A DNA stretch of 26,062 nucleotides from DASQFU01 sp035632955 (GCA_035632955.1 DASQFU010000155.1:1-26062), one strand, 5' to 3'; shown: positions 1 to 6,900, numbered from the stretch's first letter. Numbers and translations are program-made. Notes: generated by a model from the letters alone, not told the origin.

Positions 1-1
1 G

Positions 2-130
2 CCGGGGGACAACGTGGACATGGAGATCGAGTTGATCACGCCGATCGCGATGGAGGATGGGCTGCGGTTCGCGATCCGCGAAGGGGGACGAACGGTGGGC
101 GCCGGCGTCGTCGCCACGATCGTCGCCTAA
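2..130 (+). CDS. tuf: Elongation factor Tu, C-terminal fragment (5' end outside window)
   Basis: The frame is open from the left edge and ends in TAA at 128-130, giving the last 42 residues of EF-Tu, the GTPase that delivers aminoacyl-tRNA to the ribosome. The visible part is the end of beta-barrel domain III. It contains the characteristic stretches PGDNVDMEIELITPIAMEDG and GLRFAIREGGRTVGAGVV, which bacterial EF-Tu carries near its C-terminus. The stop lies 13 bases before rpsJ, so tuf appears to head the S10 cluster, as in genomes where the str and S10 operons are contiguous. There is no space for a long S10 leader between them. Identity is secure; whether the genome has a second tuf copy cannot be seen. 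Confidence 0.95.
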   Translation, partial: PGDNVDMEIELITPIAMEDGLRFAIREGGRTVGAGVVATIVA

Positions 131-143
131 GGAGTCTCGACGA

Positions 144-449
144 ATGCTCCAGAAGATTCGCATCAAGCTGAAATCCTACGATCACGCGACGCTCGACCAG
201 TCGGCGTCGGAGATCGTGCGCACGGCCCGCCGCACCGGAGCAATGACCTCGGGTCCGGTTCCGCTGCCGACGAAGAAGACCATCTATACGGTGCTGCGCA
301 GCCCGCACGTGGATAAGAAGTCGCGGGAGCAGTTCGAGATTCGGATTCACAAGCGCCTGATCGACATCACGCGCAGCACGGCGCAAACCATGGAAGCGCT
401 CGAAAAGTTGGATATCCCTGCGGGCGTGGACATCGAGATCAAGACCTGA
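144..449 (+). CDS. rpsJ: 30S ribosomal protein S10
   Basis: A 101-residue protein, the usual length for S10, which binds the 3' domain of 16S rRNA in the head of the 30S subunit and also serves as NusE in antitermination. The start MLQKIRIKLKSYDHATLDQS and the segment VPLPTKKTIYTVLRSPHVDK are classic S10. The frame is open further upstream (a possible start at 57), but that would overlap tuf. ATG at 144 is preceded by a good Shine-Dalgarno AAGGAG at 129-134 and matches the family N-terminus, so it was chosen. First gene of the S10 block; rplC follows after 7 bases. Confidence 0.97.
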   Translation: MLQKIRIKLKSYDHATLDQSASEIVRTARRTGAMTSGPVPLPTKKTIYTVLRSPHVDKKSREQFEIRIHKRLIDITRSTAQTMEALEKLDIPAGVDIEIKT

Positions 450-456
450 GGCGGAG

Positions 457-1083
457 ATGATCGGACTCATCGGAAAAAAGATCGGCATGACGCAGATCTA
501 CGGCGACAAGGGCGAGGTGTTGCCCGTCACGGTGATCGAAGCCGGCCCGTGCACGGTGACGGAGGTGCGTCGCCCCGATCGTGACGGCTACACCGCCGTC
601 CAGCTCGGTTTCGGCACGAACAAGGAGACGCGCTTCACCAAGCCGGTCCTGGGGCAGTTCGCCAAGCGCAACCTGCCTCCGTCGCGCGTCATGCGCGAGT
701 TCCGCGTCGCCGAGGGGCACGAGTATCAGGTCGGACAGACCCTCGACGTCTCGATCTTCGAGAAGGGGCAAAACGTCGACGTCTCGGGCGTGACCAAGGG
801 TCGCGGATTCGCGGGCGTGGTCAAGCGCCACAAGTTCGCGGCCGGACACGCGTCGCACGGTCCGACCGCGGGCAAGCAGCCCGGCTCGATCGGCGCGTCC
901 GCCTATCCCTCGCGCGTCATCAAGGGCAAGCGGCTTCCCGGCCGCATGGGTGGGGCGAATCTCACGATCAAGAACCTGCAGGTCGTCGGCGTGGACGCGG
1001 AGCAGAACATGCTCCTCGTCATGGGCGCGATTCCGGGCCCGACCAACGGCCTGGTGTTCGTGAAGAAGCGGGGCGAACGATGA
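457..1083 (+). CDS. rplC: 50S ribosomal protein L3
   Basis: 208 residues, normal for L3, an early-assembly 23S rRNA binder whose long loop reaches towards the peptidyl-transferase centre. The start MIGLIGKKIGMTQIY and the central signature KGRGFAGVVKRHKF followed by GSIGAS (residues 143-148) are diagnostic. E. coli has GSIGQ here, and its Gln150 is methylated by PrmB. In this protein the equivalent residue is Ala147, as in many non-proteobacterial L3 proteins, so that modification is not expected. Its stop overlaps the rplD start (ATGA, 1080-1083), indicating translational coupling. Confidence 0.97.
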   Translation: MIGLIGKKIGMTQIYGDKGEVLPVTVIEAGPCTVTEVRRPDRDGYTAVQLGFGTNKETRFTKPVLGQFAKRNLPPSRVMREFRVAEGHEYQVGQTLDVSIFEKGQNVDVSGVTKGRGFAGVVKRHKFAAGHASHGPTAGKQPGSIGASAYPSRVIKGKRLPGRMGGANLTIKNLQVVGVDAEQNMLLVMGAIPGPTNGLVFVKKRGER

Positions 1084-1706
1084 ACGTCAAGATCTACGGA
1101 CCCGACGGCGGCGCCAAGGGCGAGACCGCGCTCCCGGATGCGTTGTTCGCCCAGCAGGTGAACGAGCACCTCCTCTATCTGTCCGTGAAGCGCTACCTGG
1201 GCAACCAGCGCCAGGGCACGGCCAAGGTCAAGCATCGCGGCGAAGTCTCGGGAGGCGGGCGCAAGCCGTGGCGGCAGAAAGGCACCGGTCGGGCGCGCTC
1301 CGGCTCGAACACGTCCCCGTTGTGGCCGGGCGGCGGTCGCGCGTTCGGGCCCGAGCCCAGGGACTACCGCACCGAGATGCCGAAGCGGCAGCGGCGGTTG
1401 GCGCTGACGTCGGCGCTCTCGCTCAAGGCCGGCGAGCAGGCGGTGACCGTGATCGAGTCGCTGGCGTTCGCGGCGCCGAAGTCGCGGGAAATGGCGGCAC
1501 TGCTGAATCGGCTCGGGCTCGGCGAGAAGCGCACGTTGCTCGTGCTCGATCGGGCGGACGAGAACGTCGTCAAGTCGTGCCGCAACCTGAAGAACCTGCG
1601 CACGACGCTGGCCCACCAGATCAATCCGTACGACTTGCTCCACTGCGACGTGCTGCTGCTGACCTCGGAAGGCCTCCAGAAGATGAAGGAGGTGTTCGCG
1701 GCATGA
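1080..1706 (+). CDS. rplD: 50S ribosomal protein L4
   Basis: 208 residues, typical for the uL4 family. L4 lines part of the peptide exit tunnel and in E. coli is the autogenous repressor of the S10 operon. The central tunnel loop is recognised by GGGRKPWRQKGTGRAR (residues 58-73) followed by a Gly/Pro-rich segment. ATG at 1080 overlaps the rplC stop by 4 bases, and the gene overlaps the rplW start by 4 bases (1703-1706). No S10-type leader is visible upstream of rpsJ, so E. coli-style L4 attenuation is not supported here. Confidence 0.97.
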   Translation: MNVKIYGPDGGAKGETALPDALFAQQVNEHLLYLSVKRYLGNQRQGTAKVKHRGEVSGGGRKPWRQKGTGRARSGSNTSPLWPGGGRAFGPEPRDYRTEMPKRQRRLALTSALSLKAGEQAVTVIESLAFAAPKSREMAALLNRLGLGEKRTLLVLDRADENVVKSCRNLKNLRTTLAHQINPYDLLHCDVLLLTSEGLQKMKEVFAA

Positions 1707-1993
1707 AGGATCCACGCGCGGTGGTGAAGAAGGCGCTGATCACCGAGAAAGGCACGGTGCAGCGCGAGCAGCGCAATCAGTACCACTTCGAAGTGGCCCG
1801 CGCCGCCAACAAGATCGAGATCAAGCGGGCGATCGAGTCCCTGTTCTCGGTCAAGGTGGCGGAGGTCCGCACCATGCAGATGCGGGGCAAGATCAAGCGG
1901 CAAGGCCGCTTTTCCGGCAAGCGGAGCGACTGGAAGAAAGCCGTCGTCACGCTCAAGCCCGATCAGAAGATCGAATTGTTCGAGCAGATCTAG
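1703..1993 (+). CDS. rplW: 50S ribosomal protein L23
   Basis: 96 residues, in the normal L23 range. L23 sits at the tunnel exit and docks trigger factor and SRP. The N-terminus MKDPRAVVKKALITEKGTV and the later VRTMQMRGKIKRQGRF match the family. The frame is open far upstream inside rplD, but ATG at 1703 overlaps the rplD stop in an ATGA junction, is preceded by AAGGAGG within the end of rplD (1686-1692), and gives the standard length. Followed 12 bases later by rplB. Confidence 0.96.
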   Translation: MKDPRAVVKKALITEKGTVQREQRNQYHFEVARAANKIEIKRAIESLFSVKVAEVRTMQMRGKIKRQGRFSGKRSDWKKAVVTLKPDQKIELFEQI

Positions 1994-2005
1994 GCAGGGG
2001 AGACG

Positions 2006-2830
2006 ATGCCACTCAAGAAATATCGACCGATGACCCCGACGCTGCGGCACTCGCTGTTGCCGGACTTCGCGGAGCTCACTCGTCGTAAGCCGATCAAAGG
2101 GCTCACCGAGCCCAAGCGCCGGACGGGTGGTCGCGACAACTACGGACACATCTCGTCCCGGTGGATCGGCGGCGGTCACAAGCAGCGTTACCGTCTGGTG
2201 GATTTCCGCCGGAACAAGGACGGCATTCCGGCGCGCGTGGCCAGCATCGAGTACGACCCGAACCGCTCGGCGCGGATCGCCCTGCTCAACTATTTCGATG
2301 GCGAGCGCCGCTACATCATCGCTCCCGACGGACTCAAGGTGGGCGAGGTGCTCCAGTCCGGGCCGGACGCCGAGATCAAGGCGGGCAATTGCCTGCCGCT
2401 GCGGAACATTCCGCTCGGCACGAATCTGCACAACGTCGAGCTGAATCCCGGTCGCAACGCGCGGGTCGCCCGCTCGGCCGGTTCCTTCTGCCAGTTGATG
2501 GCGAAGGACGGCGACCATGCGCAGCTGCGACTGCCGTCCGGCGAGGTGCGCATGTTCCACATTAATTGTCGTGCGGTCGTCGGACAGGTCGGCAACCTCG
2601 ACCACGAGAACGTGTCCTCGGGCAAGGCGGGCCGCACCCGGTGGAAGGGCCGCACACCTTCGGTGCGCGGCGTGGCGATGAATCCGGTGGATCACCCGAT
2701 GGGCGGCGGTGAAGGCAAGTCTTCGGGCGGGCGCCATCCGTGCTCGCCCTGGGGAAAGATCACGAAGGGCTTGAAGACCCGGAGACGCAAGTTGAGCGAC
2801 AAGCTCATCGTGCGCCGCCGCAAGAAGTAG
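2006..2830 (+). CDS. rplB: 50S ribosomal protein L2
   Basis: 274 residues, the standard L2 length. L2 is a primary 23S rRNA binder needed for subunit association and peptidyl-transferase assembly. The N-terminus MPLKKYRPMTPTLRHS and the C-terminal signature MNPVDHPMGGGEGKSSGGRH (residues 225-244) are unmistakable. His230 corresponds to the conserved histidine (His229 in E. coli) linked to peptidyl transfer. The C-terminus is a basic tail (KTRRRKLSDKLIVRRRKK). GGGGAGA at 1997-2003 provides the ribosome-binding site. Confidence 0.97.
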   Translation: MPLKKYRPMTPTLRHSLLPDFAELTRRKPIKGLTEPKRRTGGRDNYGHISSRWIGGGHKQRYRLVDFRRNKDGIPARVASIEYDPNRSARIALLNYFDGERRYIIAPDGLKVGEVLQSGPDAEIKAGNCLPLRNIPLGTNLHNVELNPGRNARVARSAGSFCQLMAKDGDHAQLRLPSGEVRMFHINCRAVVGQVGNLDHENVSSGKAGRTRWKGRTPSVRGVAMNPVDHPMGGGEGKSSGGRHPCSPWGKITKGLKTRRRKLSDKLIVRRRKK

Positions 2831-2843
2831 GGGAGTCGAGTAC

Positions 2844-3134
2844 ATGGCGCGTTCCATCAAGAAGGGGCCGTACGTCGTCGAGTCGTTGGTTACGAAGATC
2901 GAGACGCTGAACCGCAGCGGCGACAAGCGCGTGCTGAAGACGTGGGCACGCCGCTGCACGATCCTGCCGGAGTTCGTCGGCCACACTCTGGCGGTGCACA
3001 ACGGCAACAAGTTCATTCCGATCTACGTTACGGAGAACATGGTCGGGCACAAGCTCGGCGAGTTCGTTCCGACGCGGGTCTTCCGGGGTCACGGCCAGCA
3101 CGTCGCCGAGAAGACCGCGGCGCCCGGGAAATAG
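2844..3134 (+). CDS. rpsS: 30S ribosomal protein S19
   Basis: 96 residues, normal for S19, which contacts 16S rRNA and S13 in the head of the small subunit and forms an intersubunit bridge. The N-terminus MARSIKKGPYVVESL and the later LAVHNGNKFIPIYVTENMVG and GEFVPTRVFRGH segments are strongly conserved family blocks. The usual short bacterial form without extension. It lies between rplB and rplV with gaps of 13 and 4 bases. Confidence 0.97.
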   Translation: MARSIKKGPYVVESLVTKIETLNRSGDKRVLKTWARRCTILPEFVGHTLAVHNGNKFIPIYVTENMVGHKLGEFVPTRVFRGHGQHVAEKTAAPGK

Positions 3135-3138
3135 AGCC

Positions 3139-3474
3139 ATGGAAGCGAGAGCCATCCAACGTTTCGTGCGGATCACCCCGCGCAAGGCGAACCAGGTCCT
3201 GGAGTTGATTCGCGGCCAAGGCGTCGAGGAAGCACAGACGACGCTGCAATTCACGCCCAAGCTCGGCGCCCGGATCGTTCAGAAGGTGTTGAAGTCCGCG
3301 GTCGCCAACGCGCTCCACGAGGGCAAGGTGCGCGTAGAGGACCTGTACGTGAAGGAAGCCGTGGTCGGGGCGGGGCCGACGCTCAAGCGCTGGCTGCCCC
3401 GCGCTCAGGGACGTGCGACGCCGCTGCTGAAGCGCATGAGCCACGTGTCCGTGATCGTGGCGACGAGGGAGTAG
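3139..3474 (+). CDS. rplV: 50S ribosomal protein L22
   Basis: 111 residues, a normal length for L22. Its extended beta-hairpin lines the exit tunnel, where macrolide-affecting mutations arise in other bacteria. The start MEARAIQRFVRITPRKANQV and the end LKRWLPRAQGRATPLLKRMS followed by HVSVIV are diagnostic. The hairpin (around residues 80-98) has no visible insertion or deletion. ATG lies 4 bases after the rpsS stop with only weak Shine-Dalgarno character, so translation is probably coupled to rpsS. Confidence 0.97.
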   Translation: MEARAIQRFVRITPRKANQVLELIRGQGVEEAQTTLQFTPKLGARIVQKVLKSAVANALHEGKVRVEDLYVKEAVVGAGPTLKRWLPRAQGRATPLLKRMSHVSVIVATRE

Positions 3475-3477
3475 CGC

Positions 3478-4137
3478 ATGGGTCAGAAGACACATCCGAT
3501 CGGGCTGCGGCTGGGCATCGTCAAGACGTGGGACTCGCGCTGGTTCGCCAAGCGCGGCTACGCCGATCAGCTCAAGGAAGACCTGCTGATCAAGCGCTAC
3601 CTCAAGAAGCGGCTCTATCAGGCCGGCATCTCGAAGATCACGATCGAGCGCAAAGGCGACAAGGTGACGATCGGCATCCGGACCGCGCGGCCCGGGCTCG
3701 TGATCGGCCGTAAGGGCGAGCAGGTCGACAAGCTGTCGGAGGAGATGAAGCAGCTCACCAAGAAGGTCGTGCAGCTCAACATCGAAGAGATCAAGCGCGC
3801 GGACCTCGACGCGCAGCTCGTGGCCGAGCACATCGCGAAGCAGCTCGAGCAGCGCGTGTCGTTCCGCCGGGCGATGAAGAAGGCGATCGCCTCGTCGATG
3901 CGCGCGGGCGCGCAGGGGATTCGCGTGGCGTGCGCCGGGCGGCTCGGCGGCTCCGAAATGGCCCGCTACGAGACCTACCGCGAGGGCCGGGTGCCGCTCC
4001 ACACGCTGCGCGCCGACATCGATTTTGCGCGTGCCACCGCCAACACGGCGTACGGGACGTGCGGAGTGAAGGTATGGATGTTCCACGGCGAGATGCTGGA
4101 CCGGCCGCAAGTCGGCGTGTCGGCGTCCGGGAAGTAG
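3478..4137 (+). CDS. rpsC: 30S ribosomal protein S3
   Basis: 219 residues, normal for S3, part of the mRNA entry channel and its helicase activity together with S4 and S5. The start MGQKTHPIGLRLGIVKTWDS is typical. A KH type-2 domain follows, with the GxxG-type loop in GLVIGRKGEQVDKL (about residues 74-87). The C-terminal domain has the conserved block GGSEMARYETYREGRVPLHT. It follows rplV after 3 bases. Confidence 0.97.
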   Translation: MGQKTHPIGLRLGIVKTWDSRWFAKRGYADQLKEDLLIKRYLKKRLYQAGISKITIERKGDKVTIGIRTARPGLVIGRKGEQVDKLSEEMKQLTKKVVQLNIEEIKRADLDAQLVAEHIAKQLEQRVSFRRAMKKAIASSMRAGAQGIRVACAGRLGGSEMARYETYREGRVPLHTLRADIDFARATANTAYGTCGVKVWMFHGEMLDRPQVGVSASGK

Positions 4138-4147
4138 GAGTCGCGTC

Positions 4148-4570
4148 ATGTTGATGCCGAAGCGCGTCAAGTACCGCAAGCAGCAGCGCGGACGTATGCG
4201 GGGCAAGGCCTATCGCGGGTCGTCGGTCTCGTTCGGCGAGTGGGGCCTGCAGGCGCTCGAGCCGGCGTGGGTGACGAACCGGCAGATCGAGGCCGCACGC
4301 GTGGCGATTACGCGCTCGATCAAGCGCGGCGGAAAGATGTGGATCCGCGTGTTCCCTGACAAGCCGGTCACGAAGAAGCCGGCGGAGACGCGGATGGGCA
4401 AGGGCAAAGGTCCTCCGGAGTTCTGGGTGGCGGTGGTCAAGCCGGGACGGGTGATGTTCGAGCTCGAGGGGATCTCCCGCACCCTGGCGCAGGAGGCGAT
4501 GAAGCTCGGCGCCTCCAAGCTGCCGATCCGCACCCGATTCGTCGAGCGTCACGAGCTGGGAGGAGAGTGA
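4148..4570 (+). CDS. rplP: 50S ribosomal protein L16
   Basis: 140 residues, the usual L16 length. L16 binds near the A-site tRNA elbow on the 50S subunit. The N-terminus MLMPKRVKYRKQQRGRM, then WVTNRQIEAARVAITRSIKR and the KPAETRMGKGKG loop, match the family throughout. A second ATG two codons downstream (4154) would give MPKRVKYRK, equally consistent with the family; the first was kept because GTAGGAGTCG at 4134-4143 precedes it. rpmC starts one base after the stop. Confidence 0.96.
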   Translation: MLMPKRVKYRKQQRGRMRGKAYRGSSVSFGEWGLQALEPAWVTNRQIEAARVAITRSIKRGGKMWIRVFPDKPVTKKPAETRMGKGKGPPEFWVAVVKPGRVMFELEGISRTLAQEAMKLGASKLPIRTRFVERHELGGE

Positions 4571-4571
4571 C

Positions 4572-4820
4572 GTGCCGGTCGTGAAGGCCAGTTCCATGCG
4601 AGATCTGACGGTCGACGAGATTCATCAGCGAGTCGGCGAGCTGCGTGAAGAGCTGTTCAACCTGCGCTTCCGTAATTCGATGAGACAGCTCGACAACCCG
4701 CTCAAGATCCGGCAGAGCCGGCGCGAGATGGCCCGGCTGCTGACCGTGCTGCGCGAGAAGCAACCCCCGGGCGCGACGGCGTCGCGCGGCGCCACGCGCA
4801 AGAGCGGGGGAGAGGCATGA
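4572..4820 (+). CDS. rpmC: 50S ribosomal protein L29 with a basic C-terminal tail
   Basis: 82 residues from GTG at 4572; an in-frame ATG at 4596 gives 74. L29 sits next to L23 at the tunnel exit. The core MRDLTVDEIHQRVGELREEL followed by FNLRFRNSMRQLDNP and IRQSRREMARLLTVLRE is the canonical helical hairpin. ATG 4596 would give the classic short N-terminus, but the GTG start has GGAGGAG (4560-4566) just upstream. Residues after about 65 form a low-complexity tail (GATASRGATRKSGGEA) longer than in most L29 proteins. It overlaps rpsQ by 4 bases. Confidence 0.93.
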   Translation: MPVVKASSMRDLTVDEIHQRVGELREELFNLRFRNSMRQLDNPLKIRQSRREMARLLTVLREKQPPGATASRGATRKSGGEA

Positions 4821-5077
4821 TCACGGAACGGCATCGCAGAAAGATTCGAGTCGGCAAGGTGGTGAGCGACCGGATGGACAAGACGGTCGTTGTCTCGATC
4901 GAGCGCCTGGTGAAGCATCCGACGTACGGCCGCTACGTGCGCCGCCGCGCGAAGTTCAAGGTCCACGACGAGACCAATCAATGCAAGGTCGGGGACGTCA
5001 TCCGGTTCATGGAGACGCGGCCGCTGTCGAAGGACAAGCGCTGGCGCTTCGTGGAGTTCGTCGAGCACGCGAAGTAG
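4817..5077 (+). CDS. rpsQ: 30S ribosomal protein S17
   Basis: 86 residues, normal for S17, an OB-fold protein that binds the 5' domain of 16S rRNA. The start MITERHRRKIRVGKVVSDRM and the block DKTVVVSIERLVKHPTYGRY followed by KFKVHDE are diagnostic. The ATG lies in a 4-base overlap with rpmC and is preceded by GGGGGAGAGG. The C-terminal MetxTxRPLSKDKRWR segment is also typical. Followed by an 18-base gap to rplN. Confidence 0.96.
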   Translation: MITERHRRKIRVGKVVSDRMDKTVVVSIERLVKHPTYGRYVRRRAKFKVHDETNQCKVGDVIRFMETRPLSKDKRWRFVEFVEHAK

Positions 5078-5095
5078 CGCTCGGGAGGCGAGACC

Positions 5096-5464
5096 ATGAT
5101 CCAGCTGCGAACCATGGTGACGGTGGCGGACAACTCGGGCGCGAAGCGCGCCCAATGCATCAAGGTGCTGGGCGGACATCACAAGCGTTACGGGCGCCTC
5201 GGCGACATCGTCGTGGTCGCGATCAAGGACGCGATTCCCGGCGCCGGCGTCAAGAAGGGCGACGTCGCCAAGGCGGTGGTGGTGCGGGCGGTCAAGGAAG
5301 GTCGCCGCAAGGACGGCTCCTACATCCGCTTCGACGAGAACGCCGTGGTGTTGATCAACGACGACAAGGAGCCGCGTGGCACACGCATCTTCGGACCGGT
5401 GGCGCGAGAGCTGCGTGAGAAGGCGTTCATGAAGATCATCTCGCTCGCCCCGGAGGTCATCTGA
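5096..5464 (+). CDS. rplN: 50S ribosomal protein L14
   Basis: 122 residues, exactly the standard L14 length. L14 contacts 16S rRNA in an intersubunit bridge and is the docking site of the silencing factor RsfS. MIQLRTMVTVADNSGAKRAQ is the universal N-terminus, and GDVAKAVVVRAVKEGRRKDG with IRFDENAVVLIND follow. First gene of the spc block. It is preceded by CGGGAGGCGAG and shares one base with rplX (TGATG at 5462-5466). Confidence 0.97.
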   Translation: MIQLRTMVTVADNSGAKRAQCIKVLGGHHKRYGRLGDIVVVAIKDAIPGAGVKKGDVAKAVVVRAVKEGRRKDGSYIRFDENAVVLINDDKEPRGTRIFGPVARELREKAFMKIISLAPEVI

Positions 5465-5790
5465 TGCGCACGAAGATCCGCAAGGGCGACACGGTGCAAG
5501 TAATTGCCGGCGACGACAAAGGCAAGAAGGGTCGCGTGCTCTCGGTGGATGCCGAGAAGATGCGCGTGATCGTGGAGAACATCAACTTCGTCAAGCGCCA
5601 CACCAAGGCGCGCAAGCAGGGGATGAAGAGCGGCATCATCGAGAAAGAGGCGCCGATCCACCTGTCGAACGTGCAGCTTCACGATTCGAAGGTCGGGCGC
5701 GGCACGCGCGTCGGCGTGCGCGTCCTGCCGGACGGCACGCGCGAGCGGGTCTCGCGCGCGAGCGGGGAGACACTGCCGAAGGGCGAGTAA
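5464..5790 (+). CDS. rplX: 50S ribosomal protein L24
   Basis: 108 residues, normal for L24, an assembly initiator protein at the 5' end of 23S rRNA. The KOW motif is visible in KIRKGDTVQVIAGDDKGKKG (residues 4-23), followed by VENINFVKRHTKARKQG. The start ATG overlaps the rplN stop by one base. After it the operon opens into a 101-base spacer before rplE, one of the longest gaps inside the cluster; see the RNA element listed there. Confidence 0.96.
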   Translation: MRTKIRKGDTVQVIAGDDKGKKGRVLSVDAEKMRVIVENINFVKRHTKARKQGMKSGIIEKEAPIHLSNVQLHDSKVGRGTRVGVRVLPDGTRERVSRASGETLPKGE

Positions 5791-5803
5791 CACGAACGAT
5801 CCG

Positions 5804-5882
5804 GCTCGCGACTCGAGCGGACGAGCACACGCGGCTCCGAGGCACCAGGGTCGGGGGAGCCGCGCGGAACGGACCCTGGGGA
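5804..5882 (+). promoter_or_regulatory. Predicted RNA pseudoknot over the rplE ribosome-binding site
   Basis: In the 101-base rplX-rplE spacer two perfect complementarities interleave. Stem 1 is CGCGGCTCC (5830-5838) with GGAGCCGCG (5856-5864). Stem 2 is CCAGGGTC (5845-5852), in the loop of stem 1, with GACCCTGG (5872-5879), downstream of stem 1. Linkers are 6, 3 and 7 nt, compatible with an H-type pseudoknot. A small hairpin GCTCG/CGAGC (5804-5808/5814-5818) precedes it. The last arm runs into the presumed Shine-Dalgarno GGGGA (5878-5882) ahead of ATG 5892, so folding could block initiation. E. coli S8 represses the spc operon at this same rplX-rplE junction. The fold is my inference from base pairing only; whether S8 or another protein binds is unknown. 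Confidence 0.5.
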
Positions 5883-5891
5883 CGGGCGACG

Positions 5892-6617
5892 ATGGCGGAA
5901 GACAAGAAGGACAAGGGCGGGAAGGGCGCGGCGAAATCGAGCGCGAAGTCCGATGCCAAGCCGGCCAAGCCGGTCAAGCCGGCCAAGCCGGCGGCGGGCA
6001 AGGCCAAGGCGCCACGCGAGGTCACGGTCGTGGCCGGGCCGCGCACCGAAGGACGGCCGCACGCTCCGCGGCAGAAGCCACGGCTCGCCTCGTTCTATGA
6101 AGAGAAGGTGCGCCCGGCGCTGATGGAGAAGTTCGAGTACACAAGCCCCATGCAGGCTCCGCGCCTCGAGAAGATCGTGGTCAACATGGGAGTCGGGGAC
6201 GCGCTGACGGACGGCAAGCTGCTGGACGCCGCGTCCGTGGAGCTGGGCCAGATCGCGGGCCAGAAGCCCGCCATCCGGCGCGCGCGCAAGTCGATCGCCA
6301 ACTTCAAGCTGCGCGAAGGGCAACCGATCGGGTGCATGGTGACCCTGCGCGGAGCCCGTATGTACGAGTTCTACGACCGTCTCATCAACGTGGCGGTGCC
6401 GCGCATTCGCGACTTCCGGGGTCTCAACCCGCGGTCGTTCGACGGACGCGGCAACTACACGATGGGGCTGACGGAGCAGATCATCTTTCCCGAGATCAAC
6501 TACGACAAAGTGGGGAAGGTGCGCGGCATGGACGTCACGATCGTGACGAGCGCGAGCAACGACGAAGAGGGGCGCGAGCTGCTGAGGCTCATGAACCTGC
6601 CCTTCCGCCAGCGGTAG
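5892..6617 (+). CDS. rplE: 50S ribosomal protein L5 with a long Lys/Ala/Pro-rich N-terminal extension
   Basis: 241 residues, about 60 longer than the usual L5 of roughly 180. L5 binds 5S rRNA in the central protuberance. The normal core begins near residue 65 (LASFYEEKVRPALMEKF) and includes LEKIVVNMGVGDA, GQKPAIRRARKSIANFKLRE and GLTEQIIFPEINYDKV. Residues 1-64 are a disordered-looking basic segment with repeated AKPxKP units and no aromatic residues or hydrophobic core. ATG 5892 follows GGGGAC at 5878-5883. A GTG at 6030 with GAGG nine bases upstream is an alternative start that would remove most of the extension. Family identity is secure; the start is moderately so. Confidence 0.93.
   Translation: MAEDKKDKGGKGAAKSSAKSDAKPAKPVKPAKPAAGKAKAPREVTVVAGPRTEGRPHAPRQKPRLASFYEEKVRPALMEKFEYTSPMQAPRLEKIVVNMGVGDALTDGKLLDAASVELGQIAGQKPAIRRARKSIANFKLREGQPIGCMVTLRGARMYEFYDRLINVAVPRIRDFRGLNPRSFDGRGNYTMGLTEQIIFPEINYDKVGKVRGMDVTIVTSASNDEEGRELLRLMNLPFRQR
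5958..5993 (+). repeat. Tandem 9-nt repeat inside the rplE extension (four units)
   Basis: Four adjacent copies of AAGCCGGNN (AAGCCGGCC, AAGCCGGTC, AAGCCGGCC, AAGCCGGCG) encode the KPAKPVKPAKPA stretch of the L5 N-terminal extension. The near-identity at the DNA level suggests slippage-driven expansion, so copy number could vary between close relatives. Confidence 0.8.
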
Positions 6618-6629
6618 CAGGAGGAGTTC

Positions 6630-6815
6630 GTGGCCAAGAAGTCGCTAATCGAGAAATGGAAGCGGGCTCCGAAGTTCAAGGTCCGCGGTTACACGCGATG
6701 TCATCGCTGCGGGCGTCCGCGCGCATATCTGCGCGACTTCGGACTGTGCCGCATCTGCTTCCGCGAGCTGGCGCTGTCCGGACAGATCCCGGGCGTCGTC
6801 AAGGCCAGCTGGTAG
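6630..6815 (+). CDS. rpsN: 30S ribosomal protein S14, short zinc-binding type (S14p/S29e, type Z)
   Basis: 61 residues from GTG at 6630, preceded by GCAGGAGGAG (6618-6627). S14 helps assemble the 30S head. The zinc ribbon is complete: Cys24, Cys27, Cys40 and Cys43 in CHRCGRP and GLCRICF. The length and the C+ motif identify the short zinc form rather than the roughly 100-residue zinc-free form of enteric bacteria. The C-terminus GQIPGVVKASW is canonical. Followed by an 85-base spacer with possible RNA structure. Confidence 0.97.
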   Translation: MAKKSLIEKWKRAPKFKVRGYTRCHRCGRPRAYLRDFGLCRICFRELALSGQIPGVVKASW

Positions 6816-6819
6816 ACCA

Positions 6820-6897
6820 CGAGGGACCAGGCAGCAGGCATCGGGCGGGGAACGTCGCGTTCCATCGGCTCGCGCCTGGACGCTGGGACCAGGAGGA
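6820..6897 (+). promoter_or_regulatory. Possible two-state RNA switch at the rpsH ribosome-binding site
   Basis: The 85-base rpsN-rpsH spacer carries the direct repeat GGGACCAGG at 6823-6831 and 6885-6893. The single complement CCTGG (6875-6879) can pair with either copy. Pairing with the upstream copy (GCCTGG 6874-6879 with CCAGGC 6827-6832) encloses a hairpin GGAACG/CGTTCC (6849-6854/6858-6863) and leaves the Shine-Dalgarno free. Pairing with the downstream copy (6889-6893) buries part of AGGAGG (6891-6896), four bases before the rpsH ATG. Stems are only 5-6 bp, so this is a suggestion from sequence complementarity rather than an established element. Confidence 0.3.
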
Positions 6898-6900
6898 CAC

